Source: Capsicum annuum (taxonomy: Eukaryota; Streptophyta; Magnoliopsida; Solanales; Solanaceae). From it: a stretch of DNA of 64,000 nt. Each line of letters begins with the position of its first letter. Within the stretch, counting starts at the first letter, position 1. The DNA is taken from NCBI RefSeq assembly GCF_002878395.1, contig NW_025825704.1, positions 841,613-905,612 of the forward strand, given 5' to 3'. This document shows, in pieces, positions 24,373-36,150 of this stretch. The notes under the pieces were generated by a model, which had not been told where the DNA came from, did no database searches, and was given only the letters and a program-made list of their open reading frames with translations. The translations under genes and the position numbers were made by a program.

Positions 24373-25019
24373 CTACAATTTCCATGGCATGTTGGACTGT
24401 GAAGAAGCGGTATTTTGACTTAGATGGTTTGAACTACTTCCCACTTTCTTCTTTCTTCTATTCTCTTTAACTTCTTGTAGTTTTCTTGTTAAGATTGTTG
24501 ATTTGCCATTCCATTTTAATTTACTGGTACTACTTGATGTAAAACCAATGTCACCAGTTACATCAGCTGATCTTGCCACCTTTGCTTGACCAGTAGAATA
24601 TATCTTACTGTTAAGCATGCCAGGCTACAGGAAAGGATAAAAAAGTTTAAGAATCAACATATATCAATGACTTATAATTTACAAATGATATAACAAAGTA
24701 AGAGACTTACATTTAGGACTTTAAAGCCATTTTCAGCTTGAAACACACCCATTCGTACTACTCTTTTCCTTTTGAATGGAGCAGTGTTTCCCCTAGCACT
24801 ACCCATTCCTCTTTTTGTAGCTCCAGCTATTAATATGATGTACAAAAATCAAGAGGTGCAGAAGAGGATGCTGGAAAAATAGTAGGTACTGGAGGTGCTG
24901 TAGGTAGAGGAGTTGCAGTAGCACCTACTAAAATTGTTCTTTTGGGTCTCCCTCTTTCTTTTCTTTTGCTTTTGGAGGTTCAGTAATTGCTTTTGAAAAA
25001 GGATCAATATTTGGTGTCA
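24373..25019 (-). pseudogene. C-terminal exons of a MuDR-type transposase (fragment)
   Basis: Three stretches read on the minus strand. An upstream piece (25019-24840) has an AT-hook-like RGRPKR motif followed by a Pro/Ala/Thr-rich linker, with a one-base frame break near 24950. An exon at about 24831-24711 contains GATKRGMGSARGN and ends KVLN before a GTAAGT donor. An exon at 24624-24373 begins PGMLNSKIYSTGQAKV and ends with a stop. The order, basic linker and terminal exon resemble the C-terminal tail of plant MuDR transposases, which follows the SWIM finger. The MULE catalytic domain and SWIM finger are absent, so this is a truncated end. It converges on the GRF gene. Confidence 0.55.
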
Positions 25020-26158
25020 TTATAGATATCCAATAGCGATTGGACTTAACTTTAGTGTGCATTGGACTATACGAAGGCCTTCAAAGCATCGCACTGCATC
25101 AACAAGAATAGAATACCAATAGAAATTCCCCTCATCTAAATTTATATGGAAGGGTTGATCGAGAAGATGATTATATGTCAGAAGGAGCCGTAGGAGAATA
25201 ATTTTGAGGGAAAAGGGGAGTTGATGAAAACCTATATCATCTAAGAGCAAATTAAAGAGGAAAACATAGGATAGAAAGGAACTTCTAGCTAATCATGTAG
25301 CTGAATTAGAACATAAGAAATCTAAATCAAGTGCAAATATGAAAGTGTATACAGTACTAAAAATCCATCTGTTGTATCTCTGAAAAAAAATTAGTGCAGC
25401 TCGGCACTTTGCTGGGAAGATGTGACTAGGTAGCATGATCGAGATGATCACCTACATAGAAAATAGAAGAACATAAAGAAAGCAGCTTTGCAGGCACCGA
25501 GGGTTGAAATGATGTACCGTAAGTAAAGAAAACTTGGCCTAAAAATAGTTGCATTTAAACAAGAAATCTAAGTGAAGGCAGCAATTTCTGAATTTTAAAT
25601 ACATCTCATGTCTTCCTGTTTATGGTTCCGATTAGGCCCACTGCTATTGACCTGATCGAAACCACAAACAATATTAAATATCAATACTTTCTTAGCAATA
25701 TGGATATAATTGATTGTGTTTTCTTGCCTTAGCATGCTTTCAACATATCTTAGAGAAGATCAAATGCTTATTGTAGTATGTGAATGCTTATAATTTTCAA
25801 GCTTTCCTACAGCTTGTTGATTTGGTATTCAATCTTGTCATTAAGGTCAGCATATAGTTCTTGATCTTTTCTAAGTTGGTCAAAAGCGTAGAGTTCTTGA
25901 TATTTTCTGTGGCATTGTAAAAGGCCTTCAGAAGGCTTCCAAAACACTTTTTTTGGAAGGCTTAAATGATAAATGGAGGGTTGCTATGTTTGTTTTAGGT
26001 CAATGTCTTGCTGCACACTCAAGCAGTGGCCCCAACAGTTGAACATCTAACTTTCTTGAGTGCTAATCAATGCAGCTTGTTCAACCAATCTTCTAAGTAT
26101 TTGATAGGCTATCCTTTGAAGGTTGATAGAACAATCTGTATTGAAAAACTTTCAAAAA
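25020..26158. other. Intergenic, no gene recognised
   Basis: An open minus-strand frame of 76 codons at 25250-25020 has a plausible amino-acid mix, but I could not recognise it. The rest has no coding or repeat signal that I can support. Confidence 0.3.
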
Positions 26159-28232
26159 ATGGTGAGAGTTTATAGAGCATTTAAAATCCCTGCTTCCACT
26201 GCTTATAGTAGTAGGAAGCGAAAAGCCAAAGAAGTTTCCAAAACTTTAAAGAGGTAGTCGATAAATCCGAGTCAAAAATTGAGTAAAAAATCCTTGTCGA
26301 TATTTTTGAATATGATGTAAGTAGTACACATGAGAGTGACGATGTTGAGGATAGTGAAGGAAAAAGAGAAGCGAAAATCAAAGAAGAAAGTGAAAGTTAT
26401 AGCAGTGAAGATGAGGACAGGAAAGATAGTAGAGACAGAGAGGGGGATGATCCCCTATCCTTGCCAATTTGTCGAGAGATATCTTCGTTGAGTTGTACAA
26501 CCTAACAACTTGGATGGATAAGCTAGGTTCTTTTCCTGCAAATATTTTCATAAGTGCAAGAATGACGGTCTATCGAGAGTTTAGAAGGATTCTTGTTGAA
26601 CAAAAGTTGTATGCTGATTTTAAGAAAACTTGTTTCGGACATCTGAGGCATATGCCGAAACATTTTAAGTTTAATGGACAGATGGTCCATTATGTGTTGT
26701 TGTGACGTATCAAAAACAATTAAAAAAAACTCCATGAAATTTGGTTCTATGTGAATGGTAAGACAACTTGTTTCGGTTTAAAGGAATTTGCTCTGATTAC
26801 GGGGCTGAATTGTTCAACATATCCCCTTGAATAAAAAATGAACAAAGTCCTCCAAAATAGTGAAAGCTTTCATTTTAAGGTGACGAAGAACAAGAGCATT
26901 ACTATGTCAAGGTTGGTTAGCCTGATCAAAGGTAATAGCTTGAATAATCAACAAAAGTTGAAGTGCACTTTGGTTTGGTTCATGCACTCGATGCTGTTGT
27001 CAAAGGACCCATCAAAGAAGGTGGATTCAGACCATATCAATATGGAGGATGATTTAGATTTGTTCGGGGGGTATCCATGGGGAAAAAATTTATTTGGGCT
27101 GATATTGTGCTACTTGAAAAAGAAGATTGATTTGACCAAACAGAAAGAATCATTTGTAAAGAGGAATAATGCATCATACGCATTATATGGCTTTCCATGG
27201 GCGTTTCTAGTACTTATAATTTACCATATTATTGATTTATTATAGACTCTTACCTATTTATGTAATAATACATAGACCCTGTAGATTTACTTATGCTTTT
27301 ATTGATTTCAATTTTGGATATATGAGGCCTTTCCTCATCTGGAAAGGTATATCGATAAGTCATTGGATAATTCTTTGCCCATTCCCTGGCTTCTTAGATG
27401 GCACATGTCGAAGTGTGACAACATAATGGAAGGCGACCCATTTAAGTATAAAAGAAACAGCTCAAAGGTCAAATTATACTTATTATAATATGATAATAAT
27501 GATATTATATTAGTAAATGTCGTCTAATTTATATTTATTTTTTATAGATTGTGCACCCGTACCTTACCCCTACCGTCCGTGAGATAGAGCATAGATACAT
27601 GAAAATATTTAAGCTATACATGGATGAAGTTAAGGATACGTCCATCGATGCCTTGAAGGCGCAACTAAAAGGTGTGATTATCCTGAATACATCAGTGAAG
27701 GTCACAGATGAAGATGAAGATTTAGATGGTCACAATTATGTTCCAAGTTCAGTACGTACTTGTGATCATGCTTGTTCAAGTGGACTCAAAACTACACTCG
27801 ACGCTTCTAATGATAATGAACTATGTGAGCCTGTTACTGTGCTTGAGAAAAGTGTTATGGATATTGCTTCTTTTGTTGAAGATGAGAGGTTGAGGAAAAT
27901 CGAGAAGAATAAGAAGAAGCATCAAGGTGAAGGTAAACTAATTTATTTTTTGCCCTATCGATTTAATTTTCTTGCATAATTTTTGTAATCCTTTAAAAAC
28001 AAAGTATTGCACCTCGACAGTCCCTGTCATAGCTAGTATCAAGTCAACCTTGAAGAACTTGCAGTCATAGTAACTAACATTACTGCAGCAAATGAAAAAG
28101 ATGAAGAAAAGAAGAATTGAAAGAAGAAAAGGCAGTAGATGAAGAGAATGTAAAAGAAGAAGAAGAAGCAAAAGATGAGGAGAGGAAAGCTGAAGAAGAA
28201 GCAGAAAATAAAGAGAAAACAGAAGAAAAATG
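26159..28232 (+). pseudogene. Degenerate DUF1985-type gene (Ulp1-associated family)
   Basis: Pieces of one protein in order. A Lys-rich start (ATG 26159, ending in stops) and an acidic/Ser stretch (26313-26500) come first. A frame change leads to the conserved FRRILVEQKLYADFKKTCFG region (26550-26640), then GKTTCFGLKEFALITGLNC with stops, then GGYPWGKNLF and ASYALYGFPWAF (26838-27210). A downstream exon at about 27324-27467 contains EAFPHLERYIDKSL and one at 27547-27930 contains VHPYLTPTVREIEHRYM. A Lys/Glu coil follows at 28113-28232. This is the DUF1985 layout found in the N-terminal half of plant Ulp1-like proteins. Several stops and a frameshift mark it as dead. No Ulp1 catalytic domain follows. 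Confidence 0.65.
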
Positions 28233-28299
28233 AGAAGACAGTTGGTGAAGAAAGAGTGGCTGAATAGGAGGACAAAAATATTGAAGAAGAGAAGAAATT

Positions 28300-28360
28300 A
28301 GAAGAAGAAGAAGAAGAAGAAGAAGAAGAAGAAGAAGGAGAAGAAGAAGAAGAAGAAGAA
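28300..28360 (+). repeat. (GAA)n microsatellite
   Basis: About twenty GAA triplets with one GGA interruption, continuous with the Lys/Glu-rich tail of the DUF1985-type pseudogene. It has probably expanded from that coding sequence. Confidence 0.9.
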
Positions 28361-28800
28361 TGAAGAATGAAGTAGAAAAAAGGAGAAAAACATGAAAAAA
28401 ATAAAGTGGATATGATGGGCATCGTTAAGGAACTCAATGATGATAACATGTAGTTCGGTGGTTTGGAACAAACAATTCTCTTAATGATTTTGTTGTTTTT
28501 AATGATTTTTGTTTTATGGATAATTGAATTACATATATTTGGCATCTCAATGATGACATTTACTGATGAAATTATGTTTAGTTATTCCATTGTCTTGTTG
28601 GATTAAACAGTTGTTTGCATTGTGTTACCTGTTCAACTATTGTCCTAATTTATAGAGGTAAATGACAAATATTATAAAAGTTGTTTTCTATAATTTCTAG
28701 ACTGAATGCATGATCGATTGAATATATCATATATTTATAATGATAACAAACAAGTTTATTGTTATATGTTGCATTATGTCACTAATTCAGTAACTATCAT

Positions 28801-29921
28801 GATTTGTAGAGGTCTATCGATTGTGTCCAGTGTAAATTATAGACACAAAGCCTTGTTAATAATATACCATATTGGTTTATTGCCCATAGTAGCATATTAG
28901 AAAAAAGAGGAATAATTAATTAATAATATAATGAATAATTGAATTTTATGCAATCGAATGAGCTTACACAAGTCATGTGATCGTATGAGAGTGCACGTAA
29001 ATTATAGAAGATGATGAAAGATGTGTGAGGATGGGTAGTGATGGTATAACCAACATCCTCAGGGTAATGTTTACCAAAATCACAAGTATGTTGTGGGGAA
29101 TTCATTTGTCAACCACAACTCATCACCTGTTCAACCACAGGTCATCAACTCACACATCTTTAATCACCACCTTCAATTTACCTGAACTCTCGTATGAGCA
29201 CATAACTTGTTTAGTATCATTTAATTGCATAAAATCCAATCATATATTATTTTATTAATTCAATAATCCTTTTCAAAATATTTGCTAGTCATGGTCTATA
29301 AATAAGTATCCTCGTCTAGTTATTTAATAGTGAAAGTAGTTCTCAATCTATTCTAGATTATATAAGGTCGAGTAAATGACTAAGAATAGTCTAGCATAAA
29401 CTACGGACTACTTCATTAATAAATGCACTAGACGATGATACATATTCATAGACCATGACTAGCACATATTTTGAAAAGGATTATTTGATTAATAAAATAA
29501 TATATAATTAGATTTTATGCAATTAAGTGAGCCTAAACAAGTTATGTGATCGTATGAGAGTCCACGTAAATTGAAAGTGGTGATCAAATATGTGTGAGTT
29601 GACGACTTGTGGTTGAACAACCAACATCCTTACGACAATGTTTACCAAAGCACAAGAATGTTGGGAGTAGCTCATTTGTTCATTCATTACCCATCCGCAC
29701 ACATCTTTGATCAATTTTTCCACTTTACTTGGACTCTTATACGATCACATGAATTTTTCAAGCTCCTTTGATTGCATAAAATCCAATTATTTATTATTTT
29801 ATTAGTTAATTTTTCCTTTATTTTCCAAATAGCTACTAAGAGCAATAAACCAATGCGGTATGTTATTGACAAGGCTTTAAGTCTAGGATTTACAATGGAC
29901 ACAATATATGGCCCTCAAATC
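28801..29921. repeat. 1.12-kb nested palindrome (foldback structure)
   Basis: The left arm (28801-29372) and right arm (29374-29921) are reverse complements over nearly their whole length. The outer words gattgtgtcc..aaagccttgttaataa..ggtttattgcc pair with the reverse complement of ggcaataaacc-like sequence at 29850-29900. The inner words ctagtcatggtctat (29283) pair with atagaccatgactag (29450). Within each arm is a second inverted pair of ~150-bp units (28925 vs 29180-29275, and 29490 vs 29700-29810). The region therefore holds four copies of one unit in alternating orientation. No coding frame is credible. Confidence 0.8.
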
Positions 29922-31900
29922 ACTTTCCCTTATTTAATTATTTATATCTTTGACTATGTACTAATATTTTTTGGACCGTTGCGCAACCCGTATATACCTT
30001 AGCATTGAACGAGTGTGGATATATACGGTTTAGCATCTACCCAACGCATGAGAAGGCATAGATTTTATCTATGGTCTGTGTAAGAGGTTCAACAGTCTAT
30101 TAGTGACAGAGCTTGCGGTCTGTGATTTACAATCGACACTATTATATTTATTTAATTATTTATATTTCATGAATGGAATCCATCGATTATGTAGACAGTC
30201 ACACATAGTTATTGATCTCGGTCAATCATATACTATATCTAACTGTAATTAATGGAGTAGAAATCCATATAATCATCGATAATGCAGATTCATTATCCAT
30301 TAGCATATACGAATTTGTATACATATAAGATACACCATTAGTTTTGACGTTTGAAAACTATTTCATTCATCGTTTAATAGGGAAAAGTACAAAATTTCAA
30401 TGAAGAACATAATTGTATAAGTAAGTAGAAACAAACAGAAAGGGCATTGCAACAAAATTTCAAACACTCATTTCTCAAGTTCATTGCAGCAATGGTTTAA
30501 CACCATATTTACAGCAAAATACGAACAACAAAGGAAAAAGAATGAAGCTTCCATCTAACAAATTTCCTAGCCATTAAATCTTCTTTGAAATAAACTTACA
30601 ACTACAACTACAAAAATAATTAAATTCTAAACTAAGCGGATGGTGGGAGGTGATGAACTCCTCGGGCTGCACGTTCGGCCTCTCCACGATCGCCCATAAA
30701 AATAGGCGATACGCTGGAGTTCATAGTGGAGGTGCTCCCTGTCTGGACCCAGATCGTAGAAGAGACGGTCCAATTCATTTCAAAGGAGGAGAATGTCGTG
30801 GCTACGCTGGAAACGAACCCTCCTTCGTGGTCTGAGTAGAATGCTCGGCATATGGTCGTATTTATTGATTTTTTTGGTTGAAGGAGATGAATATTATGTA
30901 TAGTTGATGGTTGTTTATCTAGACCAAAGTAGAAGCCTTTCGTCTTTCCAATTAGTTGTAGGTTTTGTCTTTCCAATTAGTTGTAGGTAGACGCGTGCAT
31001 TAGTGGAATTCGAGGAGATAGCATATACCCAATCAACGTAGGGTGTGAGTGTATGTGCAACCATTTTTTTGATGTGTCAAAAATGCTTGATTGTTCATCT
31101 GTTCGTTTGAATAATTAGATTTTTTAATAGACTTAAAATACAATCGATTATAAATTATGTGGTATATAAAGAATAATCCCAATAGTCTTGCCACACAATA
31201 TATCCCAATAAACTATGTGTGTGCTAGGGTTGTATATAAGAAGTGATGATATCAACCTAGTGTATAAATACTTAATTTTTCAAGAATAGTGTCAAAAAAC
31301 CTAAAAAAGTTTTCAATGTGTCTATTTTGCAAAATTGAGTTATCCAAGAAATATTTTTTACCGCCTTGGTAGTATTTTATCTTTATCCATTTGGATATAA
31401 GATTGCTTTAAAAAAGATTTTCAAATAGATATGTTATCTGGTGCAACTGATATCTATTTTTGTTTGAAAATTTTGAATAGCTCAGTGATTTGTCGCAACA
31501 GATTTCCTTGCAATTTATTTTCAAAAATAATTAAAATCAATTTGGACAAAATTAATAATTTTAAAACTTGTCATTCTTTTTCAAAAAATACAAATCAACC
31601 TAATACAAATCATCCATTTGCGAAAAAAATATTTCATCATTTCAAATCTCGAGTTCTTGCTCTTTTCTTTCTCTCTCTATAACATAGACAACAACTACTC
31701 AACATATTGCTCAACCCTTTAAAATAGATCGATTTTCTTCCCAGCTTGTATCCATCATTTTCTTTATCTTTGAAGGTAACAGAGTTAGAAAAGAGTTCTA
31801 CATTTGTTTATTATTTTGAAAATTAGGGCTTTTTAGATTATGATGAAAAAGAAGTCTTTTAGTTGTATTACCTTCAAGAATAAGTTATGAATTTTGATTT
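29922..31900. other. Intergenic, one unassigned ORF and small repeats
   Basis: A copy of the palindrome edge sequence (gatttacaatcgacac..tttaattatttatat) recurs at 30123-30172. A minus-strand frame of 114 codons (30976-30632) is open and more GC-rich than its surroundings; it contains SDHEGGFVSSVATTFSSFEM and no domain that I know. A 22-bp direct duplication (gtctttccaattagttgtagg) lies at 30943-30986. A TC-rich stretch at 31650-31760, followed by a possible GGTAAC donor at 31774, could be the 5' leader of the pseudogene at 32410. Confidence 0.35.
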
Positions 31901-31984
31901 TTGATGCTAAATAATATTGAAAGAACCCAAGAAGACCCTAGTTTTTATTGCAATATTTTGTTGACTATTGTGGTATTATTGGAT

Positions 31985-32190
31985 GGTATTTATGGTATTG
32001 TTGGTGGCTGTTGGTGGCTGTTGGTGGTTGTGTCGGTATTGGTGGTCTTGGTGGTAGTCTTGGTGCTCTTGGTTGTGGTGGTGGTGGTGGTCTTGGTGCT
32101 CTTGGTGGTGGTATTCATGGTCTTGGTGGCATTGGTGGTGGTCTTGGTGGCATTGATGATGGTCTTGGTGGCATTGGTGGTGGTCTTGGT
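31985..32190 (+). repeat. GGT-rich minisatellite (glycine-rich if translated)
   Basis: Built from the words ggtggtcttggt, ggtggcattggt and gttggtggct in irregular tandem. All four of the frames that I checked are open, giving Gly-rich or His-rich peptides, as expected for a repeat. It sits in front of the pseudogene at 32410. Real translation is doubtful. Confidence 0.75.
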
Positions 32191-32409
32191 AGTCCATTTG
32201 TTGCAACAAATGGAACATCTATTGGGAGATATTAAATAAGTGTTCAAATAGATTCTCCATCTATTCCAACTGATGGGTTATCTATTGGAGTATTTATTTG
32301 TAATGTGGCATTAAATAATTTATTGAAATTCTTAACTTTTTTTAATAAAATTATGCAGACATCAAATGTAATGCATTTTTTGTTTTTTTTTGTTGTTTGT
32401 AGTTAAAAG

Positions 32410-33770
32410 ATGTCTTCCAAAAGAAAAGAAACTGAAAGTGGATCTACTTCTGACCACCCAACAAAAAAGGCTAGAGTACAGATGGATTCGGAGGAACTTC
32501 CTGAACAAGCTCAGTCAGGGAAATATGAGGCTGAGAAAAGTTATGAAAAGAGAGGTGAAGAAGGGTATATAGAGGCTGGTGAGGAAAATAAAAGTGAGGA
32601 GAAAGAAAAAGATAAACAAGATGATAATGGCTCACCAATGGGGCGTGAAATAAGATCGAAATCCCAGCATGAGGCTGTCAAAACTACTAGTATTGATAGA
32701 TTTTCAAGTTGCGATGCCGACAGATGACCCTACAAACTAACTGGTGATTTTGTTCTTAAATGTCAGTTGGGGAAATATTTTGATAAATTTAGGAATATTA
32801 TGAAGAATGAAAACATAGACGGACTTTTTAAGAAGAGCTGCTTTGGATACTTTCTTGAGTTGCCTGAGGACCACACCCTCCATTTTTAAATGAGCATGGT
32901 ATATGGTCTTCTCAAGCACAGGATAAAGTATGCATGGGATTATAAAGATTTGAAGAAGGGGAAAAAAGATGGATGAAATCTGGATCAATTACTGTGGTAT
33001 GTCGGTTTGTTTTGGCTTGAAAGAGTTTACCATAGTGATAGGCTTGAGATATGATCATCAAGAAGAACCTCTCATCAAAGAAACACCCCCCAAAAGGTCC
33101 AAGGCATGAAGGACAGCCAAACCAGCATGATCAAATAGATAAAAGGCATTGTCCAAGAAACCACCCACCAAAATGAACAAACAAAAGGAAAAAACAGATG
33201 GGTTGTTGGACATTGCTGGACGTAACTACAAAGCAGCAGATTTGATGGATGATCTCAAGGATAAAACCATTCCAAATACGTACAGGGAGTAGTAGTACTT
33301 TGTTTGGTTTACCCATTCTATTATATTGGCAATCGATGTCTACAAAGTCATAGAAGATGATTTGTTGAAGCTTATTGATGATTTTGAGAAATTCAACAAT
33401 TATCCCTAGGGATATAACAGCTACTACTTGATTGTTAAATAAATACTGATAAAGCTATCCCCAAAGATGATTATGTTATATGTCTTTGCTTGGACTTTCT
33501 TGGTAAATTTAATCACTATTTGTTTACTCATCCATTAATTTATATTGAATGATTATTATAACTTTTTTCTTACTTCCTGTTTACATATTTTAGGCTTGGG
33601 CATTTGAATCCATTCATACCCTTCGAAAGCAGTACAAGGATTACCCAGATGAGATTTCTGATCCAAGGATCCTTAGGTGGTTGGCTACAAAGGGAAACTC
33701 AAAAATTAAGGAGGTTGATCTCTTTAACCCTTCGGATAATGCAGTACGTCTTCTTTCAAGTAAAATAATT
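32410..33770 (+). pseudogene. Degenerate DUF1985/Ulp1-type gene, 5' half only
   Basis: An ATG at 32410 (SSKRKETESGSTSD) opens an acidic, Lys-rich N-terminus ending at a TGA at 32725. The same frame resumes with KLTGDFVLKCQLGKYFDKF and LFKKSCFGYFLELPEDHTLHF, the family's conserved block, then stops accumulate. A good exon at 33593-33742 contains AWAFESIHTLRKQ and DPRILRWLATKGNSKIKEVDL, ending before a GTACGT donor. No Ulp1 catalytic part follows: at 33890 the locus runs into a retrotransposon LTR. The N-terminal KRKETES motif is shared with the minus-strand pseudogene at 49866, so the two are paralogues. It is clearly dead. Confidence 0.65.
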
Positions 33771-33889
33771 TAGCTCAAACAAAGATATTGAAATAGATAT
33801 GTCATCTATTGTGACAGGTGGTTCATCTGTTGCAAAACATTACCCATCTATTGCACCTGGTGCAACAGATGGGCAATCTTATAAGGCAG

Positions 33890-36150
33890 TGCATTTTAGG
33901 GCTAGTCTTTGAACCATCATTCCTACGTGTATAAGATATTATCTAAATGATTCCCAATCAAATATGAGTTTCATGATATTTATCCTCATGTTTGATTTTC
34001 TTTTGAGGTGAAAAATTTTCATACGAATCACTTGAACAAATTTGAGCTTAGAGCCTTTGATTTGTCCAATGTTTGGTATTCGATTCTACAAGGGTATATC
34101 TAAACGTGTATAACCTTTTATATACTTAGAATTTTACAGCTCAAGACCTACCAAATTGTAGATAATTGAATTAGCTTTCCAACGATACAAATTTCATCAA
34201 AATCCAATACCCGAGCGAAAAGTTATGGCATTTTCTGTGTGAGGTAGTAAGCCAATGCGATAGTGACGCGACGCGTCGGCCAGCGCGTTACGGAACTGTT
34301 TCACACGCTAATTCAGTTTTAAAGGGTCTAGGGGCACTTTGGTACTTTCCCCCACCCAAATCCGCCCATAACACTTAATTTAGCCTCCAAAAGCAATATA
34401 CACTCAATTATTTATCTTTTCTCTCAAAAAAGATAAATAATTTATAAAAGTTTACAGAAACTAAGTATAGAAATTCACCATCTTATCAGAGAATGTTTGT
34501 CACTCATGCTTTAAGATATTTTAGTTTTTCAGTTTATTCCAGCCTATTGGTGAGTCTACTTACACTTAGCATGCATGTTTTACGATTACGTATGAAATCA
34601 GTTTTACTTATTACATTCACCCCTGCACACTCAGTACATTCCAGAAGTACTGATCCATACATATGTCTGCATGGCTACATTATTTCATAATGTAGGTACT
34701 AATTGTAGCCCGTATATCACGATGAGACAGTTGCAGATTCTAGCCAGCAGGTGATGTGTTTTCCTATTTTGGGAACTCCAGATAGTTTTAGTTTAAGTAC
34801 AGTTTATTTATTTTCCATATGTAGTGATTAGTGGTAGTTGGAGGTATGTTCCAACTATCTATAGTCATTATAGTAAAGGCTTCATAGATGTTAGTTAGAG
34901 TCAGACATGTAATTTCAGTTTCATCCTTCAGATTTATCAAATTATAAATCTTTATCAGTATCACATCTATTTTAGATTTTCAGTATGATTATGTTTATGC
35001 ACAACAAAATAGCTATTTATTATGTTATAATTCAGTTGCTTAATAGTATGCCAGTTCATGGGTTAGTTTGGGATCACTTGTGGTTCTAAGCACCGTGTGA
35101 CGATTAGGGGGTAATCTCGGGTCATTAAAAACTTGGTATCAGAGCACAGATTTCAAGTGTACTAGGGTGTCTATAAAGCCGTGTCTAGCAGTGTCTTGCA
35201 GAATGGTACAAAGACATCGGTACTTTTCTTTGAGAGGCTACATAGCATTTAGGAAATATTTCCCTTCTTTCAAGTTGCAAATCATCCAGTAGAAGTATTA
35301 TCTAAGAAATTTATGTAGATCCTTATATTTCTCTATTCATGCTAACTCTGCCTTAGTTTTGGGGAGATGGAAGTAGTAAAGCTTAAGTCTTTTCAGATAG
35401 TTTTTCCTCAGCCAGTCCCTACAAACTGTTATGGGATTACATGTTGACTCAAAAAGTATCCCATCAATTCCCTTATGTCCTAAAGTTTGAAATATTTCAT
35501 TCATGTTCATGAAAATCGTGCATTATAACAAAGTTAGATGTTCTTTTATAATTCTTTCTTAGAATCCCTTTTACGGTATGTGATTTAGAGTTAGAAGTAT
35601 GAACCCAGAATTTTAGTAGTAGTAGAGTTGGGATAGCATTATCTAGATTGAGTAAATTATATATTCATGGGGCTAGTTGTATGAAAGGTGAATTAGTAGG
35701 CTTAAACAGTGTATGCAAGAATTTAAGTTTGTTGATTCGAGATTAAGTATGATGGTGTGGATGAGTTTATCATTCATGTGTATTATTATATACTAGACTC
35801 AAGAGTAAAGTGATTACAGTTCAGTTTAGAGTTTAGTAAAATAGTTACATACTTAAAATGATGGATTAAAGCTAAGGGGGAGATGATAGAACAAGTAACC
35901 AAGTCAGGTTCTCAAATTCTAGTAGTAGTGCCAGTATGTGTAGAAAAACAGTAAGGGAAGATGATTCCCCACCTATTCTTATCTCAGTGTAAAGTTTTTT
36001 AGTAATCACGGTATCTACTCATGCTTAACATATCAGCTCCCTCATCACAACTTATAGTCATACACTTTATAGAAAAAAACCATGTACCTTTCAGTTTCTA
36101 GTATGAGGAGTTCCAGTTCACTCAACAGTATAAATTATGTGCCATGAAAT
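33890..36150 (+). mobile_element. Truncated chromovirus: 5' LTR and leader only
   Basis: The LTR runs from TGCATTTTAGGGC (33890) to about 35128. It is followed by a primer site at 35134-35146 (tggtatcagagca, initiator-Met tRNA type) and about 1 kb of leader. The leader includes ggctacatagcatttaggaaat (35236), a word I recall from Del/Tekay leaders. No gag, pol or 3' LTR follows; by 36180 the sequence is Ulp1-associated again. The LTR matches, inverted, the one at 4215-10584. Confidence 0.65.
35134..35146 (+). other. Primer-binding site (initiator-Met tRNA)
   Basis: tggtatcagagca directly follows the LTR end, a standard plant gypsy primer site. Confidence 0.8.

Noticed and set aside
24373..25019. 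A functional transposase gene
   Set aside because: Only the C-terminal exons are present; no catalytic MULE domain or SWIM finger lies upstream, and one frame break is visible.
28039..28545. 168-codon Ser/Phe-rich minus-strand frame
   Set aside because: Antisense of the (GAA)n and Lys/Glu-rich tail of the DUF1985-type pseudogene.
31976..32247. His-rich and Thr-rich open frames opposite the GGT repeat
   Set aside because: By-products of the trinucleotide repeat on the other strand; no independent support.
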